40,180 nucleotides of DNA, from NCBI GenBank assembly GCA_030428695.1, contig JAUIEM010000025.1:1-40180 (forward strand), written 5' to 3'. The notes under the pieces were generated by a model that saw nothing but the letters and a program-made list of their open reading frames with translations, did no database searches and had not been told where the DNA came from. Shown piece after piece: positions 14,623 through 24,740 of this stretch. The DNA comes from a bacterium (GTDB taxonomy: Bacteria > Planctomycetota > J058 > JAJDCP01). The translations under genes were made by a program, and so were the position numbers. Numbering within the stretch: position 1 is the first letter of the stretch; every line of letters begins with the position of its first letter.

Positions 14623-15702
14623 ATGCCCGCTGACGGAAGCCCCGCCCAGCCCCTCCCCCAGCCCCCGCTCCCCCTGCCCCCGCCGCCGGTCGACCGCGCC
14701 CTGGTCGAGCGCGATGTCGACGCCCTGCTCGCCGCGATGCGCGGCCCCGGCACCGATGAGGAGGCGCTCTTCCAGCTGCTCGGAGCGCGGGACGCCCGCC
14801 ACCGCGAGGCGATCGAGGAGCGCTTCGCCGAGAAGTACGAGGAGCGCTGGCTCAACCTCCGCGCCGCCCTGCACGATGAGCTGGCAGGGGAGGAGCTGCA
14901 GCGCGCGCTGACCGCCCTCGACGAGGGCCGCGACCCGCGCGCTCCGCAGCGCGGCGAGAACATGCTCGACTACGGCAAGGGAGGCGGCCTCGGGCACGTG
15001 CTGCGGCACTTCCTGACCTGGTACAACTTCGGCGTCGGCGGCGCCCCGGACGCGATCGACGGGCTGCCGCGCCTGAGCCGGGCGGATATCGAGCGCGAGA
15101 TGCTGCCCCACGTGCTGCCGGGGGACGTGCTGCTGTCCGGGAACAACGGCGGCATCTCCCACACGATGATGGCGATCGGCGACGGGCTGATGATCCACAG
15201 CATGGCGACGGAGAAGACCATGCGCGGCCACGCCGGGCGCGTCCTCGACGTCGTGACGGCGCCCTTCGAGCGGCTCGCCGAGGCGGTCGGGGCGAAGGAG
15301 CGCAAGCAGGGCGTGTTCGTCGAGGAGATCGCCGCGTTCTTCGAGCGCTTCGAGCGCGACTGCTGGGTGATCATGCGCAGCCCGCTGCTGACGCCGGAGA
15401 CGACCGCGAAGGGCATCGCGAAGCTGAAGAGCCTGCTCGGCAAGCCCTACGACTGGGACTTCGTGCCCGGCAACGACGCGTACTACTGCTCCGAGCTGGT
15501 CGGCGAGTTCTTCCGTGCCGCGCTCGGCGCGCGGGCGCCGCGCATCGGCGCGTCGGAGAAGAACCTCGCGCCGGTCGTCTTCGAGCGCGAGGGGGTCGTC
15601 GATCCGGTCGACATCCTCCACTCCCCGGACCTCAAGATCGTGCGCTGGAACGAGGCCGCGCTGACCGGACACCGCGCGCTGCTCGAGAAGGCACGCGCCT
15701 GA
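14623..15702 (+). CDS. Annexin-repeat / YiiX-type papain-fold peptidase fusion
   Basis: The protein has 359 residues; ATG 14623 has a weak ribosome binding site. After a Pro-rich start (residues 8-22), residues 27-98 form one annexin-type repeat: DVDALLAAMRGPGTDEEALF, then ARDARHREAIEERFAEKYEE and LHDELAGEELQRAL. GPGT (41-44) and an acidic residue about 40 on (D85/E86) match a type II calcium site. Residues about 155-345 resemble the permuted NlpC/P60 YiiX/DUF830 family: LPGDVLLSGNNGGISHTMMA gives H180 and YYCSELVGEFF gives C289, the likely catalytic pair. There is no obvious signal peptide. A Ca-dependent membrane-binding lipid, amide or peptide hydrolase is inferred. Bacterial annexins are rare and usually lack this partner. 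Confidence 0.75.
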   Translation: MPADGSPAQPLPQPPLPLPPPPVDRALVERDVDALLAAMRGPGTDEEALFQLLGARDARHREAIEERFAEKYEERWLNLRAALHDELAGEELQRALTALDEGRDPRAPQRGENMLDYGKGGGLGHVLRHFLTWYNFGVGGAPDAIDGLPRLSRADIEREMLPHVLPGDVLLSGNNGGISHTMMAIGDGLMIHSMATEKTMRGHAGRVLDVVTAPFERLAEAVGAKERKQGVFVEEIAAFFERFERDCWVIMRSPLLTPETTAKGIAKLKSLLGKPYDWDFVPGNDAYYCSELVGEFFRAALGARAPRIGASEKNLAPVVFEREGVVDPVDILHSPDLKIVRWNEAALTGHRALLEKARA

Positions 15703-15761
15703 CGTCGACCGCGCGCCGCGGGCCGCGCGCCGGGAAACCGCTTTATCCGGGCCCGCCGGCC

Positions 15762-15770
15762 TGCTACTAT
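15762..15770 (+). promoter_or_regulatory. Extended -10 promoter element
   Basis: TGCTACTAT fits an extended -10. TTTATC about 20 bp upstream is a poor -35. The leader to the ATG at 15881 would be about 105 bases long. Confidence 0.4.
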
Positions 15771-15880
15771 ACGGCCTCTGGAACCCTGTGCGAGGGGCCG
15801 CTGCGCCGCGCCCCCTTCCCCCCGACACGGGACAGGTCGGAGAGTCGGAACAGCCCGCGAACCCTCCAGGTTGAGAGGTC

Positions 15881-18010
15881 ATGCCGAAGACCAAGACGGG
15901 CAAGCTGCTCAGGGCCGTCCGCCGCTACCGCAAGGCCTGCGACCAGTGCGCGTACATGGCGACCTGCACCCTCGCGCCGGTCGCCCTGCAGATCGATCGC
16001 GAGAACCAGGAGCGCGACCAGCACCCGCACGCCCACAAGCTGCAGAAGTACGCCGACGGGCTGCGCACGAAGTACCCGGACGACTGGGCCGAGCGGCTGC
16101 TCGCGGTGCTCGATGAGAAGGACGACGCGACCCTGCTCGCCGGCTGCATCCTGTGGCAGGGCCTGTCCGACGACGACGAGGACGCGGTCGAGCTGCTCGG
16201 CCGCACCTGCCACGCCGGGCTCGCGCCGCAGCAGCGGGGGCCGCTGCTGCGGCTGGCCTGCGCGCTCGGCGAGCGGGCGGTCGACGTGGTCCGCGAGCAC
16301 CTCGAGGCGACGGCGAGCGACGACCCCGAGGACGCGCTGCCCTACCACGCGGTCGCGTTCTTCTTCGACCTCGCCTCGTCGGGCGCGACCGCCGAGGAGT
16401 GGGAGCTCGGCTGCCGCCAGCGCGATGCCTACGTCTACACGCGCTCCTTCGCGTCCCGGGACATCGACACCTCCAGCGGCAGCCTCGACCTCTTCGCCGA
16501 GACCGAAGAGGGCGGCGAGGTCCGGCTGTTCTACTACCGCCGCGACATCCACGGCCACGCGAGCCTGACGCCGCTGACCAAGATCCGGGTCGACTCGCTG
16601 CTGCGCCAGGTGTTCAAGGTCTTCGCGAAGCCCGAGGCGAAGGCCTCGGCGCTGTTCCACGACGTCTGCGCCTTCGTCGAGCTCAACGCGGGCATCTACG
16701 AGCGCAAGCTGCTCGTCAAGGGGCTCGCCTCCCTGAACGAGGACGACGTCTACCTGCTCGCTTCGCGCTCGTCGGTGCTCGCGGGCATCGTCGAGGAGTG
16801 CGCGAAGGTGCCCGGCCTGGAGCGGCTGATCGATGTCTCCCACACCTGCCTGCGCGAGGGCGAGGAGAAGGGCCGCATCGACAAGGTCCTGTTCGACCGC
16901 CGCAAGGAGGTGCGCGAGGCCTACGCCCACACCGGCGAGCTGAGCTTCAAGAAGCTGTGCACGGCGATCTTCCGCCTCGCCGACGCGAGCCGCAAGCTGC
17001 CGCAGGCCGAGCTGCTGACGCCGCAGCTCGCCGAGATCCTGTACTACATGACCGCGTTGGTCGGGCTGAACCAGCAGGGCATCCTCAAGGCCCTGGGCGG
17101 CGAGAATCCCAAGGCCTACCTCGCCTTCGGGCTGATGCCGCCGGTCGCCGATCCGCGCGAGAACTTCAAGCGCATGGTGGCGGTGCTCAAGGAGAAGAAC
17201 CTCAAGAAGCGCATCCGCATCAGCGTCGACCAGGGGCTGCGCCACATGGCCGCCCAGCACGGCTACGACGACCCCGAGGAGTTCGCGGCCGCCCTGCGCG
17301 GGTGGGAGGTGCGCGAGCCCGACCCCGACGAGCTGGTGCCGGTGGTCGAGACCCCGGTCGAGGTGGTCGAGGACGACAGCGAGCCGGTGCTCGAGAACGT
17401 CGAGCTGCTCGACGCCTCCGACGGCCAGACCGACGCCCTCGAGGTCAGCGACGAGGTGCTGAGCGACGAGGAGCTCGAGGTGCTCGAAGAGCCGAGCGAG
17501 GTCGACATCGCCTCCTCGGACGACCGGGCGGTGCCGCCCGACCTGCTCGGCATGTCGGAGAGCTTCGAGGAGCAGTTCGACTCGGTCGCCGACATCGATG
17601 TCTTCGACGTGCCCTGGCTCGACGATCCCGGCGGGATCCAGTTCGAGGACGCCGTGGACGTGCCCGAGGAGAGCGACGACGAGGACGAGGACTTCGACGA
17701 CTTCGAGCTGCCGCGTCCGCCGGGCCGGAAGAAGCCGCCCTCCTCCTCCGCGCCGCGCGAGCGCAACCCCCAGGATGACACGGCGTTCGCGCTCGAGATG
17801 ATCCGCCTCGAGGATGAAGAGGAAGCGCGCAGCGAGTCCGACCCGATCATCGAGCCCGAGCCGGAGCCCGAGCCGAAGCCGAAGTCCAAGCGCAAGAAGA
17901 TCTCGACGCGGTCGAAGAAGAAGTCCGCCAGGAAGAAGACCGGCAAGAAGTTCAAGGCCCCGAAGCGCCGCACCCGCGCCCTCGACCGGGCGAAACGCCG
18001 GAAACGCTGA
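15881..18010 (+). CDS. Unknown protein with acidic region and histone-like basic tail
   Basis: The protein has 709 residues. Near the start CDQCAYMATC gives a CxxC...C group that could hold a metal. Residues about 40-480 are helical, with YYRRDIHGHASLTPLTKIRV and a YYMTALVGLNQQGI segment, and match no family I know. Residues about 490-650 are strongly acidic and Ser/Glu-rich. The last 50 residues are Lys/Arg-rich (PKSKRKKISTRSKKKSARKK and RRTRALDRAKRRKR), like histone H1-like C-terminal tails in bacteria. Binding to nucleic acid or ribosomes through the tail is plausible, with the acidic part masking it. An STT3-like gene starts 20 bases after its stop, probably in the same operon. Confidence 0.7.
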   Translation: MPKTKTGKLLRAVRRYRKACDQCAYMATCTLAPVALQIDRENQERDQHPHAHKLQKYADGLRTKYPDDWAERLLAVLDEKDDATLLAGCILWQGLSDDDEDAVELLGRTCHAGLAPQQRGPLLRLACALGERAVDVVREHLEATASDDPEDALPYHAVAFFFDLASSGATAEEWELGCRQRDAYVYTRSFASRDIDTSSGSLDLFAETEEGGEVRLFYYRRDIHGHASLTPLTKIRVDSLLRQVFKVFAKPEAKASALFHDVCAFVELNAGIYERKLLVKGLASLNEDDVYLLASRSSVLAGIVEECAKVPGLERLIDVSHTCLREGEEKGRIDKVLFDRRKEVREAYAHTGELSFKKLCTAIFRLADASRKLPQAELLTPQLAEILYYMTALVGLNQQGILKALGGENPKAYLAFGLMPPVADPRENFKRMVAVLKEKNLKKRIRISVDQGLRHMAAQHGYDDPEEFAAALRGWEVREPDPDELVPVVETPVEVVEDDSEPVLENVELLDASDGQTDALEVSDEVLSDEELEVLEEPSEVDIASSDDRAVPPDLLGMSESFEEQFDSVADIDVFDVPWLDDPGGIQFEDAVDVPEESDDEDEDFDDFELPRPPGRKKPPSSSAPRERNPQDDTAFALEMIRLEDEEEARSESDPIIEPEPEPEPKPKSKRKKISTRSKKKSARKKTGKKFKAPKRRTRALDRAKRRKR

Positions 18011-18029
18011 GTCCGGGGAGAGCGAGCGG

Positions 18030-19967
18030 ATGGCACGCAAGAAGAGGGGCCGGCGCAAGGAAGAGAGCGCCGCCCGGGAGCCGGAGACCGCGTCCGGCGA
18101 GGCGACCGACGAGACCGCGGACGCCGTGGAGCCGGCGGAGGGTCCCGACGACCGCCTGCGCGGCTGGTTCGGCCGGCACCGCGCGCTGCTGCTCGCGGCG
18201 GCCGCCGTGTTCGCCCTCAGCGCCAGCTTCCACACCTGGATCGAGTTCCAGATGGCGGGGCCTCTCAGCGCCGACGGCTACTACCACATCAAGATCGCCG
18301 AGCTGTACCGCACCGGCGAGTGCTCGCTGTTCGGCGGCGACTTCCCGTGGACGCGCTTCAGCTCCTTCAACGACCTGCGCTGCGACTGGCAGCTCCTGTA
18401 CCACGTGCTGCTGATCCCGTTCACCCTGTTCGAGCTCGGCGTCGGGGCGAAGCTGTCGGCGGTGTTCTTCGCCGCCGTCCTGCTGACGACGATCTACGTG
18501 CTGTTGCGCCTGCACCACGTGCCCTGGCCCTGGCTGTTCACGCTGCTCGCGGCCTTCGGCTCGCCGTCGCTGATCTGGCGCCAGCACCTGCCGCGGCCGA
18601 CGACCCTGATCATCACGGTCTTCCTGATCCTCGCCCACCTGCTCGCGCGGCGGAAGCCCTGGGCGGTGCTCGGGCTCGGGGTGGTCGCGATGTGGATCTA
18701 CAACGTGCCCCACAGCCTGCTCGCCCTCGCCGGGGTCGCCCTGGTCGTGTCGTCGGTCGACGCGCGCCGGCCGGTGTGGAAGCCCGCCGCGGCGCTGCTC
18801 GGCGCGATCGTCCTCGGGGTCGTGCTGCACCCGGGCTTCTGGCACTGGGAAGGCAGCTTCTTCTCGTCGCAGCACGCGACCTTCCAGCTCTGGGCGCAGA
18901 TCCAGGGCACGGTCGCCACGGCCCCGGCCGGCGCGGTGGACGTCGACGGCGTGTCGGTGCCGATGCGCCTCGGGGTCGAGCTGAACGCCCTGAACGGCCA
19001 CGGCATCCGCAACGAGTTCAGCCTGCCCCTCGCCCTGGTGATCGGCGCCCTGATGCTGGTCGGCCTCGGCCTGCAGCGGAAGGCGCGGCCGAAGATCGGG
19101 CCGCTCGGGCAGATGATGCTCGGGCTGACGGCGCTATACTTCTACCTGTTCCTCGGCTCGATGCGCTTCATGGAGTACTGGGTCCCCTTCGCGGTGCTCG
19201 GGGCGGCGCTCGCGATCCGCGACAGCCTCGACAACCTGCCGATCCTCGGCGGCGACCCCGAGGCGATCGCGGCCCGCGAAGCGCAGCCCGACCTCGCGGT
19301 GCGGCTCTGCCAGTACGGCGCCGCCCTGCTGCTGCTCGTGCAGCTGTTCGTGTTGCTCGGCGCGGATGTCGCCCGGCCGGGGAGCTGGACCCCCGCGCTG
19401 ATCGCTGGCGGCCTGCTCGTCGTCGCCTCGGTGCTGCTGCGCCTGCCGGCGGGCCTGGAGCAGATCGGCGAGACGCCCCCGCGGCTGCTGTTCCTCGGCG
19501 GCCTGGTCGTGGTCGGCGCGCTGGCGGGTCTCGGCGTCGGGGTCGGGCTGAACGCGCGCACCGCCGTCGGGATGCTGAGCCAGGAGGGCGACCACTACGG
19601 GCACAAGTACGAGGCGGCGATGGAGTGGCTCGAGGCGAGCTCCGACCCCGGAGACCTGGTCTTCCACACCGACTGGGACGACTTCGCCCCGATGTTCTTC
19701 TACAACCACACCAACCACTACATCGTCGGCTTCGACCCCTACTTCCTCTTCCAGCACGACCCGCAGCGCTACAAGCAGTGGGTGGACATCTGCAGCGGCA
19801 ACCTCGACATCACCGCCATCCGCGACGGGCTGTTCGCCTTCGGGACGCGCTACATCCTGACCACCGATGAGAGCAACTGGCGGCGCTTCGAGACGAAGAT
19901 CCGCCAGTCCGGCCTGTTCCCCGCGGTCTACGAGGACAAGTTCATCCGCGTCTACAAGGTCTACTGA
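18030..19967 (+). CDS. STT3-like oligosaccharyltransferase (GT-C membrane protein)
   Basis: The protein has 645 residues. ATG 18030 has AGCGAGCGG before it. A charged cytoplasmic head (residues 1-45) leads to about 12 membrane segments and a soluble C-terminal domain from about residue 520. The first outer loop has LSADGYYHIKIAELYRTGE; the D..YYH motif (D82) matches the catalytic first-loop acidic motif of STT3/AglB/PglB, which move lipid-linked oligosaccharide to Asn of NxS/T proteins. The C-terminal domain has SSDPGDLVFHTDWDDFAPMF at the place where STT3 proteins carry their WWDYG-type motif; the match is loose. N-glycosylation is therefore only a possibility, and a simpler GT-C sugar transfer is the alternative. 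Its last seven bases overlap the end of norZ on the other strand. Confidence 0.75.
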   Translation: MARKKRGRRKEESAAREPETASGEATDETADAVEPAEGPDDRLRGWFGRHRALLLAAAAVFALSASFHTWIEFQMAGPLSADGYYHIKIAELYRTGECSLFGGDFPWTRFSSFNDLRCDWQLLYHVLLIPFTLFELGVGAKLSAVFFAAVLLTTIYVLLRLHHVPWPWLFTLLAAFGSPSLIWRQHLPRPTTLIITVFLILAHLLARRKPWAVLGLGVVAMWIYNVPHSLLALAGVALVVSSVDARRPVWKPAAALLGAIVLGVVLHPGFWHWEGSFFSSQHATFQLWAQIQGTVATAPAGAVDVDGVSVPMRLGVELNALNGHGIRNEFSLPLALVIGALMLVGLGLQRKARPKIGPLGQMMLGLTALYFYLFLGSMRFMEYWVPFAVLGAALAIRDSLDNLPILGGDPEAIAAREAQPDLAVRLCQYGAALLLLVQLFVLLGADVARPGSWTPALIAGGLLVVASVLLRLPAGLEQIGETPPRLLFLGGLVVVGALAGLGVGVGLNARTAVGMLSQEGDHYGHKYEAAMEWLEASSDPGDLVFHTDWDDFAPMFFYNHTNHYIVGFDPYFLFQHDPQRYKQWVDICSGNLDITAIRDGLFAFGTRYILTTDESNWRRFETKIRQSGLFPAVYEDKFIRVYKVY

Positions 19968-22228
19968 GCCGCGACCAGCTCCGGCGCGGAGGCGCTCTCC
20001 GCGACGTAGGAGTGGCCGCGCCACAGGCCGACGACGAACCAGGCGAAGGCGGCGACCCCGGACAGGAAGACCGTGTCGCCGACGATGCGCAGCCAGCGCA
20101 GGTTCTCGAGCAGGGGCTGCTGCAGGAACTCCGCGCTGCGGGCGAACCACAGGCCGCTCTCGACGCTGGCGACGGTCTGCAGGATGCCGATCGGCAGCAG
20201 GCTGAGCGCGACCATCAGGCCGAGGCCGAGGTTCATCCCCCAGAAGGCCACGCGCAGGGCGCCGTCCTTCCACGGCCGGCGGATGTCGAGGCGGCGCAGC
20301 ATCACGAGGATCATGCCGAGGGACAACAGGCCGTACACCCCGAACAGCGCGGTGTGGGCGTGGACGGGCGTCGTGTTCAGGCCCTGCATGTAGTACAGCG
20401 AGATCGGCGGGTTGATCAGGAAGCCGAACAGGCCCGCTCCGACCAGGTTCCAGAAGGCGACCCCGACGAAGAACAGGATCGGCCAGCGGTACCGCTGCAT
20501 CCACGGCGCGCGCTCGCCGAGGCGCAGGGTCTCGAAGGCCTCGAAGCCGATCAGCACCAGCGGCACGACCTCGAGGGCGCTGAAGGTCGCGCCGACGGCG
20601 AGCACCGCGACCGGGGTGCCGGAGAAGTACAGGTGATGGAAGGTGCCGGGGATGCCGCCGAACAGGAAGATCGCCGTCGACCACACCGCCGCCCTTCCCG
20701 CGCTCGCCGCGCGGACCAGACCGAGGCGGGCGAAGATGAAGGCGATCACGGCGGTCGCGAAGACCTCGAAGAAGCCCTCGACCCACAGGTGCACCACCCA
20801 CCAGCGCCAGTACTCCGCGACCGACAGATGCGAGCGCGCCCCGAACATCAGGCCCGCGCCGAAGAACAGGCCGATCGCGACCGCGGCGCCCGCGAACAGG
20901 AGGACGATGGTGCGCTGGGCCCCGGGCCGCGTCAGCGCCGGCCACAGGGCGCGGGCGACGAGCCACAGCCACAGGCCGAGCCCGGCCCACAGGGCGATCT
21001 GCCAGACGCGCCCGAGCTCGACGTACTCGTAGCCCTGGTGGCCGAACAGGAAGGCGAGGTCGCCGGAGACCCGGCCGGAGATCGCGAGCCACTGGCCCGT
21101 GAGGGTGCCGAGCACCACGACGACCAGCGCCCCGAGCAGCACCGACGCGCCGAGGGCCTGGCCCTTCGGCTCGGCGCCGCCGACGGCGGGGGCGAGGAAC
21201 AGGCCGGTGCCGAGGAAGGCGGTCGCGATCCACAGCACGGCCAGCTGGACGTGCCAGGTGCGGGTCAGGGCGTAGGGCAACAGCTCGCCGAGGGGCAGCC
21301 CGAAGAAGTCCTGGCCCTCGACGGTGTAGTGCGCGGTCAGCGCACCGAGCAGGACCTGGACGATGAACAGGCCGACGGCGACCACGCCGAAGCCGACGGC
21401 GACCTTCATCGACGGCGTCAGGGCGGTCTCGCTGAGGGGATCGCGGGGCGGGGCGGCCGGCAGCTCCTCGTGGCGGTCACGGAAGGCCTTGTACCAGACC
21501 AGGGCGGCGATGCCCGCGAGCAGGAGCACGATGCTGACGAAGGACCACATCAGGTTGGCGGTCGAGGGGACGTTGCCGATCAGCGGCTCGTGGGGCCAGT
21601 TGTTCGTGTAGCTGACCGCCTGGCCCGGGCGCTCGGTCGCGCAGGCCCAGGCGGTCCACAGGAAGAAGTCGGTCAGGGCCGCGGTGTTCGCGACCGGACG
21701 CTCGGCGAGGGCGTAGGACTCGCGCAGCTCCGCGAGCTCCGGGGCGCCGCCGAAGAGCCGCGCGTAGTGGTCCGCGACCTGCGCGATCGCCGCGGCCCGG
21801 GCGGCGCTGACGGTGACCGTGCCGGTCTGCGCGTCGTGGGTGTTGGTCCGCAGCTCCGTCCGCAGGCGCGCCTCGAGCGCGGCCCGGGGCTCGGGCTCCA
21901 GGCTCTCGAAGGGCTGGCCGTGCTCGGCCTGGGACCAGGTCTCGAGGAGGATGACGGCCTCGCGGTGCAGCCAGTCCGCCGACCAGTCTGGCGCCTGGTA
22001 GGCGCCGTGGCCCCAGACGCTGCCGACGTGCTGGCCGCCCATCGTCTGCCAGACCTGCTGGCCGTCGAGGATGCTCTCGCGGGTCGCGAGCACCTCGCCC
22101 TCCGGGGCGACGATGCGCGCGGGCAGGGGCGGCGCCTGGCGGTAGACCTCGCCGCCGACCAGGCCGAGGATCAGGAAGGTCCCGACGATGACGGCGCCGA
22201 GCAGGATCCACAGGGTGCGTGTGCGCAT
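19961..22228 (-). CDS. norZ: Quinol-dependent nitric oxide reductase (qNOR)
   Basis: The protein has 755 residues, the normal size for qNOR. ATG 22228 follows AGGAGGAAGAGA. It reduces two NO to N2O with electrons from quinol at the cytoplasmic membrane. The N-terminal part (residues 1-230) is the fused NorC-like domain with LDGQQVWQTMGGQHVGSVWG, lacking heme c. The NorB part has about 12 membrane spans and the heme/Fe-B ligands: TRTWHVQLAVLW, HLWVEGFFEV (His and the key Glu), GTFHHLYFSG and VHAHTALFGVYG. It lies 11 bases after the ric gene and should be co-transcribed from the -24/-12 promoter at 22979. No cytochrome c partner gene is present, as expected for a single-subunit enzyme. Confidence 0.96.
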   Translation of the reverse strand: MRTRTLWILLGAVIVGTFLILGLVGGEVYRQAPPLPARIVAPEGEVLATRESILDGQQVWQTMGGQHVGSVWGHGAYQAPDWSADWLHREAVILLETWSQAEHGQPFESLEPEPRAALEARLRTELRTNTHDAQTGTVTVSAARAAAIAQVADHYARLFGGAPELAELRESYALAERPVANTAALTDFFLWTAWACATERPGQAVSYTNNWPHEPLIGNVPSTANLMWSFVSIVLLLAGIAALVWYKAFRDRHEELPAAPPRDPLSETALTPSMKVAVGFGVVAVGLFIVQVLLGALTAHYTVEGQDFFGLPLGELLPYALTRTWHVQLAVLWIATAFLGTGLFLAPAVGGAEPKGQALGASVLLGALVVVVLGTLTGQWLAISGRVSGDLAFLFGHQGYEYVELGRVWQIALWAGLGLWLWLVARALWPALTRPGAQRTIVLLFAGAAVAIGLFFGAGLMFGARSHLSVAEYWRWWVVHLWVEGFFEVFATAVIAFIFARLGLVRAASAGRAAVWSTAIFLFGGIPGTFHHLYFSGTPVAVLAVGATFSALEVVPLVLIGFEAFETLRLGERAPWMQRYRWPILFFVGVAFWNLVGAGLFGFLINPPISLYYMQGLNTTPVHAHTALFGVYGLLSLGMILVMLRRLDIRRPWKDGALRVAFWGMNLGLGLMVALSLLPIGILQTVASVESGLWFARSAEFLQQPLLENLRWLRIVGDTVFLSGVAAFAWFVVGLWRGHSYVAESASAPELVAAQ

Positions 22229-22239
22229 TCTCTTCCTCC

Positions 22240-22887
22240 TCAGGCGGCGTCCGCGGGACGGCGGAACAGGATGTTGTTCTCGAGGTGCACGTGCTCCATC
22301 AGCTCGCGCTCCAGGCTCTCGAGGCCGAGGTACAAGGCCCGCCAGGTCGGACAGGCGTCGGCCGGCGCGCGGTAACCGTCGGTCAGCGCGCGCAGCGCGG
22401 CCAGGGCCTCGCCGTGGGCGTCGTGCTCGGCGCGCATCACCGCGATCGGCGGCGCGGCCGCGCGGCCGGCGCGGAGCATCGGAAACAGCACCCGCTCCTC
22501 CTTCGCCATGTGGCTGAGCAGCCCCTCGGCGAAGCTCTGCAGGAACGGCAGCAGGCCTTCCGGGGCGCGGCCCGCGTGGCGCTCGGCGACCTTCGCCGCC
22601 AGGCCCTCGAGCCGTGGCAGCTCCGCCTTGAGGGGCGCGTGACAGGTCTCGAGGATGTGGTCGATCAGCGCTGCGCGCGGCGCGACGCTCCAGTCGCGCG
22701 CGGCGGGCGCGGGGTCGGACGTGACCGCGGCGAGGATCGCGGCGGGGTCGAGCCCGGCCTGGCGGCAGGCCGCCTCGAGGCTGCGCTCTCCGCCGCAGCA
22801 GAAGTCGAGGCCGTGGGAAGCGAAGATGCGGGAAGCGGCCGCGTGGGTGGCGGCGAGCTCGGCGAGGCTGGTGGACGTCGTCGACAT
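22240..22887 (-). CDS. scdA: Iron-sulfur cluster repair di-iron protein (RIC/ScdA/YtfE)
   Basis: The protein has 215 residues, the family norm. ATG 22887 has GGAGG nearby. The N-terminal ScdA_N part contains GLDFCCGGERSLEAAC; the adjacent cysteines with GG are typical. A hemerythrin-like four-helix bundle follows with HILETCHAPLK, HMAKEERVLFPML, MRAEHDAHGEAL and MEHVHLENNILF, which supply the His and Glu ligands of the di-iron site. These proteins repair Fe-S clusters damaged by NO or peroxide and may release iron. It is the first gene of an operon with norZ and is divergent from norR, so it is expected to respond to NO. Confidence 0.95.
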   Translation of the reverse strand: MSTTSTSLAELAATHAAASRIFASHGLDFCCGGERSLEAACRQAGLDPAAILAAVTSDPAPAARDWSVAPRAALIDHILETCHAPLKAELPRLEGLAAKVAERHAGRAPEGLLPFLQSFAEGLLSHMAKEERVLFPMLRAGRAAAPPIAVMRAEHDAHGEALAALRALTDGYRAPADACPTWRALYLGLESLERELMEHVHLENNILFRRPADAA

Positions 22888-22978
22888 GGCGGGGTCCTCC
22901 GTGGGTTGCGGTGGCGATCTCGAGGGCGATCGCGACTTCGATGACGAGGCGATCGCGCGTTGGTCTCTCGTCCACGGG

Positions 22979-22993
22979 GCAAGCGCCGTGCCT
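22979..22993 (-). promoter_or_regulatory. Sigma-54 (-24/-12) promoter of scdA-norZ
   Basis: The minus strand reads AGGCACGGCGCTTGC: GG at 22992-22991, ten bases, then GC at 22980-22979. This is close to the RpoN consensus TGGCACG-N4-TTGC. Transcription would start near 22967, about 80 bases before scdA. A NorR-type activator is encoded divergently, which supports it. Confidence 0.8.
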
Positions 22994-23035
22994 TGCCAGG
23001 AAGCCCCTGTTTGCGGCGCCTCGACGAGGCTCGTA

Positions 23036-23090
23036 GTCGAGGCGACCACGGAGGAGTGTTGTCTTGGGAACCACGCGTCGTCATCCTGAC
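23036..23090. promoter_or_regulatory. Three NorR enhancer sites
   Basis: Three GT-N7-AC sequences stand in a row: GTCGAGGCGAC (23036-23046), GTCTTGGGAAC (23061-23071) and GTCATCCTGAC (23080-23090). The last is a perfect GTCA-N3-TGAC, the NorR core described for E. coli, where three sites activate norVW. They lie 43-97 bp beyond the -24 box of scdA-norZ and just before norR, so they could also serve norR autoregulation. Confidence 0.7.
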
Positions 23091-23135
23091 CACGCCGCGC
23101 GGGGAGCCTCCTCCGTGTCGGCGCGGAGGAACCCG

Positions 23136-24659
<1,524 letters not shown>

Positions 24660-24740
24660 CGGCGCGCGATCCCGGCCTTCGAGCGGCCGATCCGGTGCAG
24701 AAGATCCTCGCGTTGGTCGTGTCGGGGGCCCAGGAGGACG

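Noticed and set aside
20012..22375. Long plus-strand open frame opposite norZ
   Set aside because: Antisense shadow of norZ, which has all heme and iron ligands on the minus strand.
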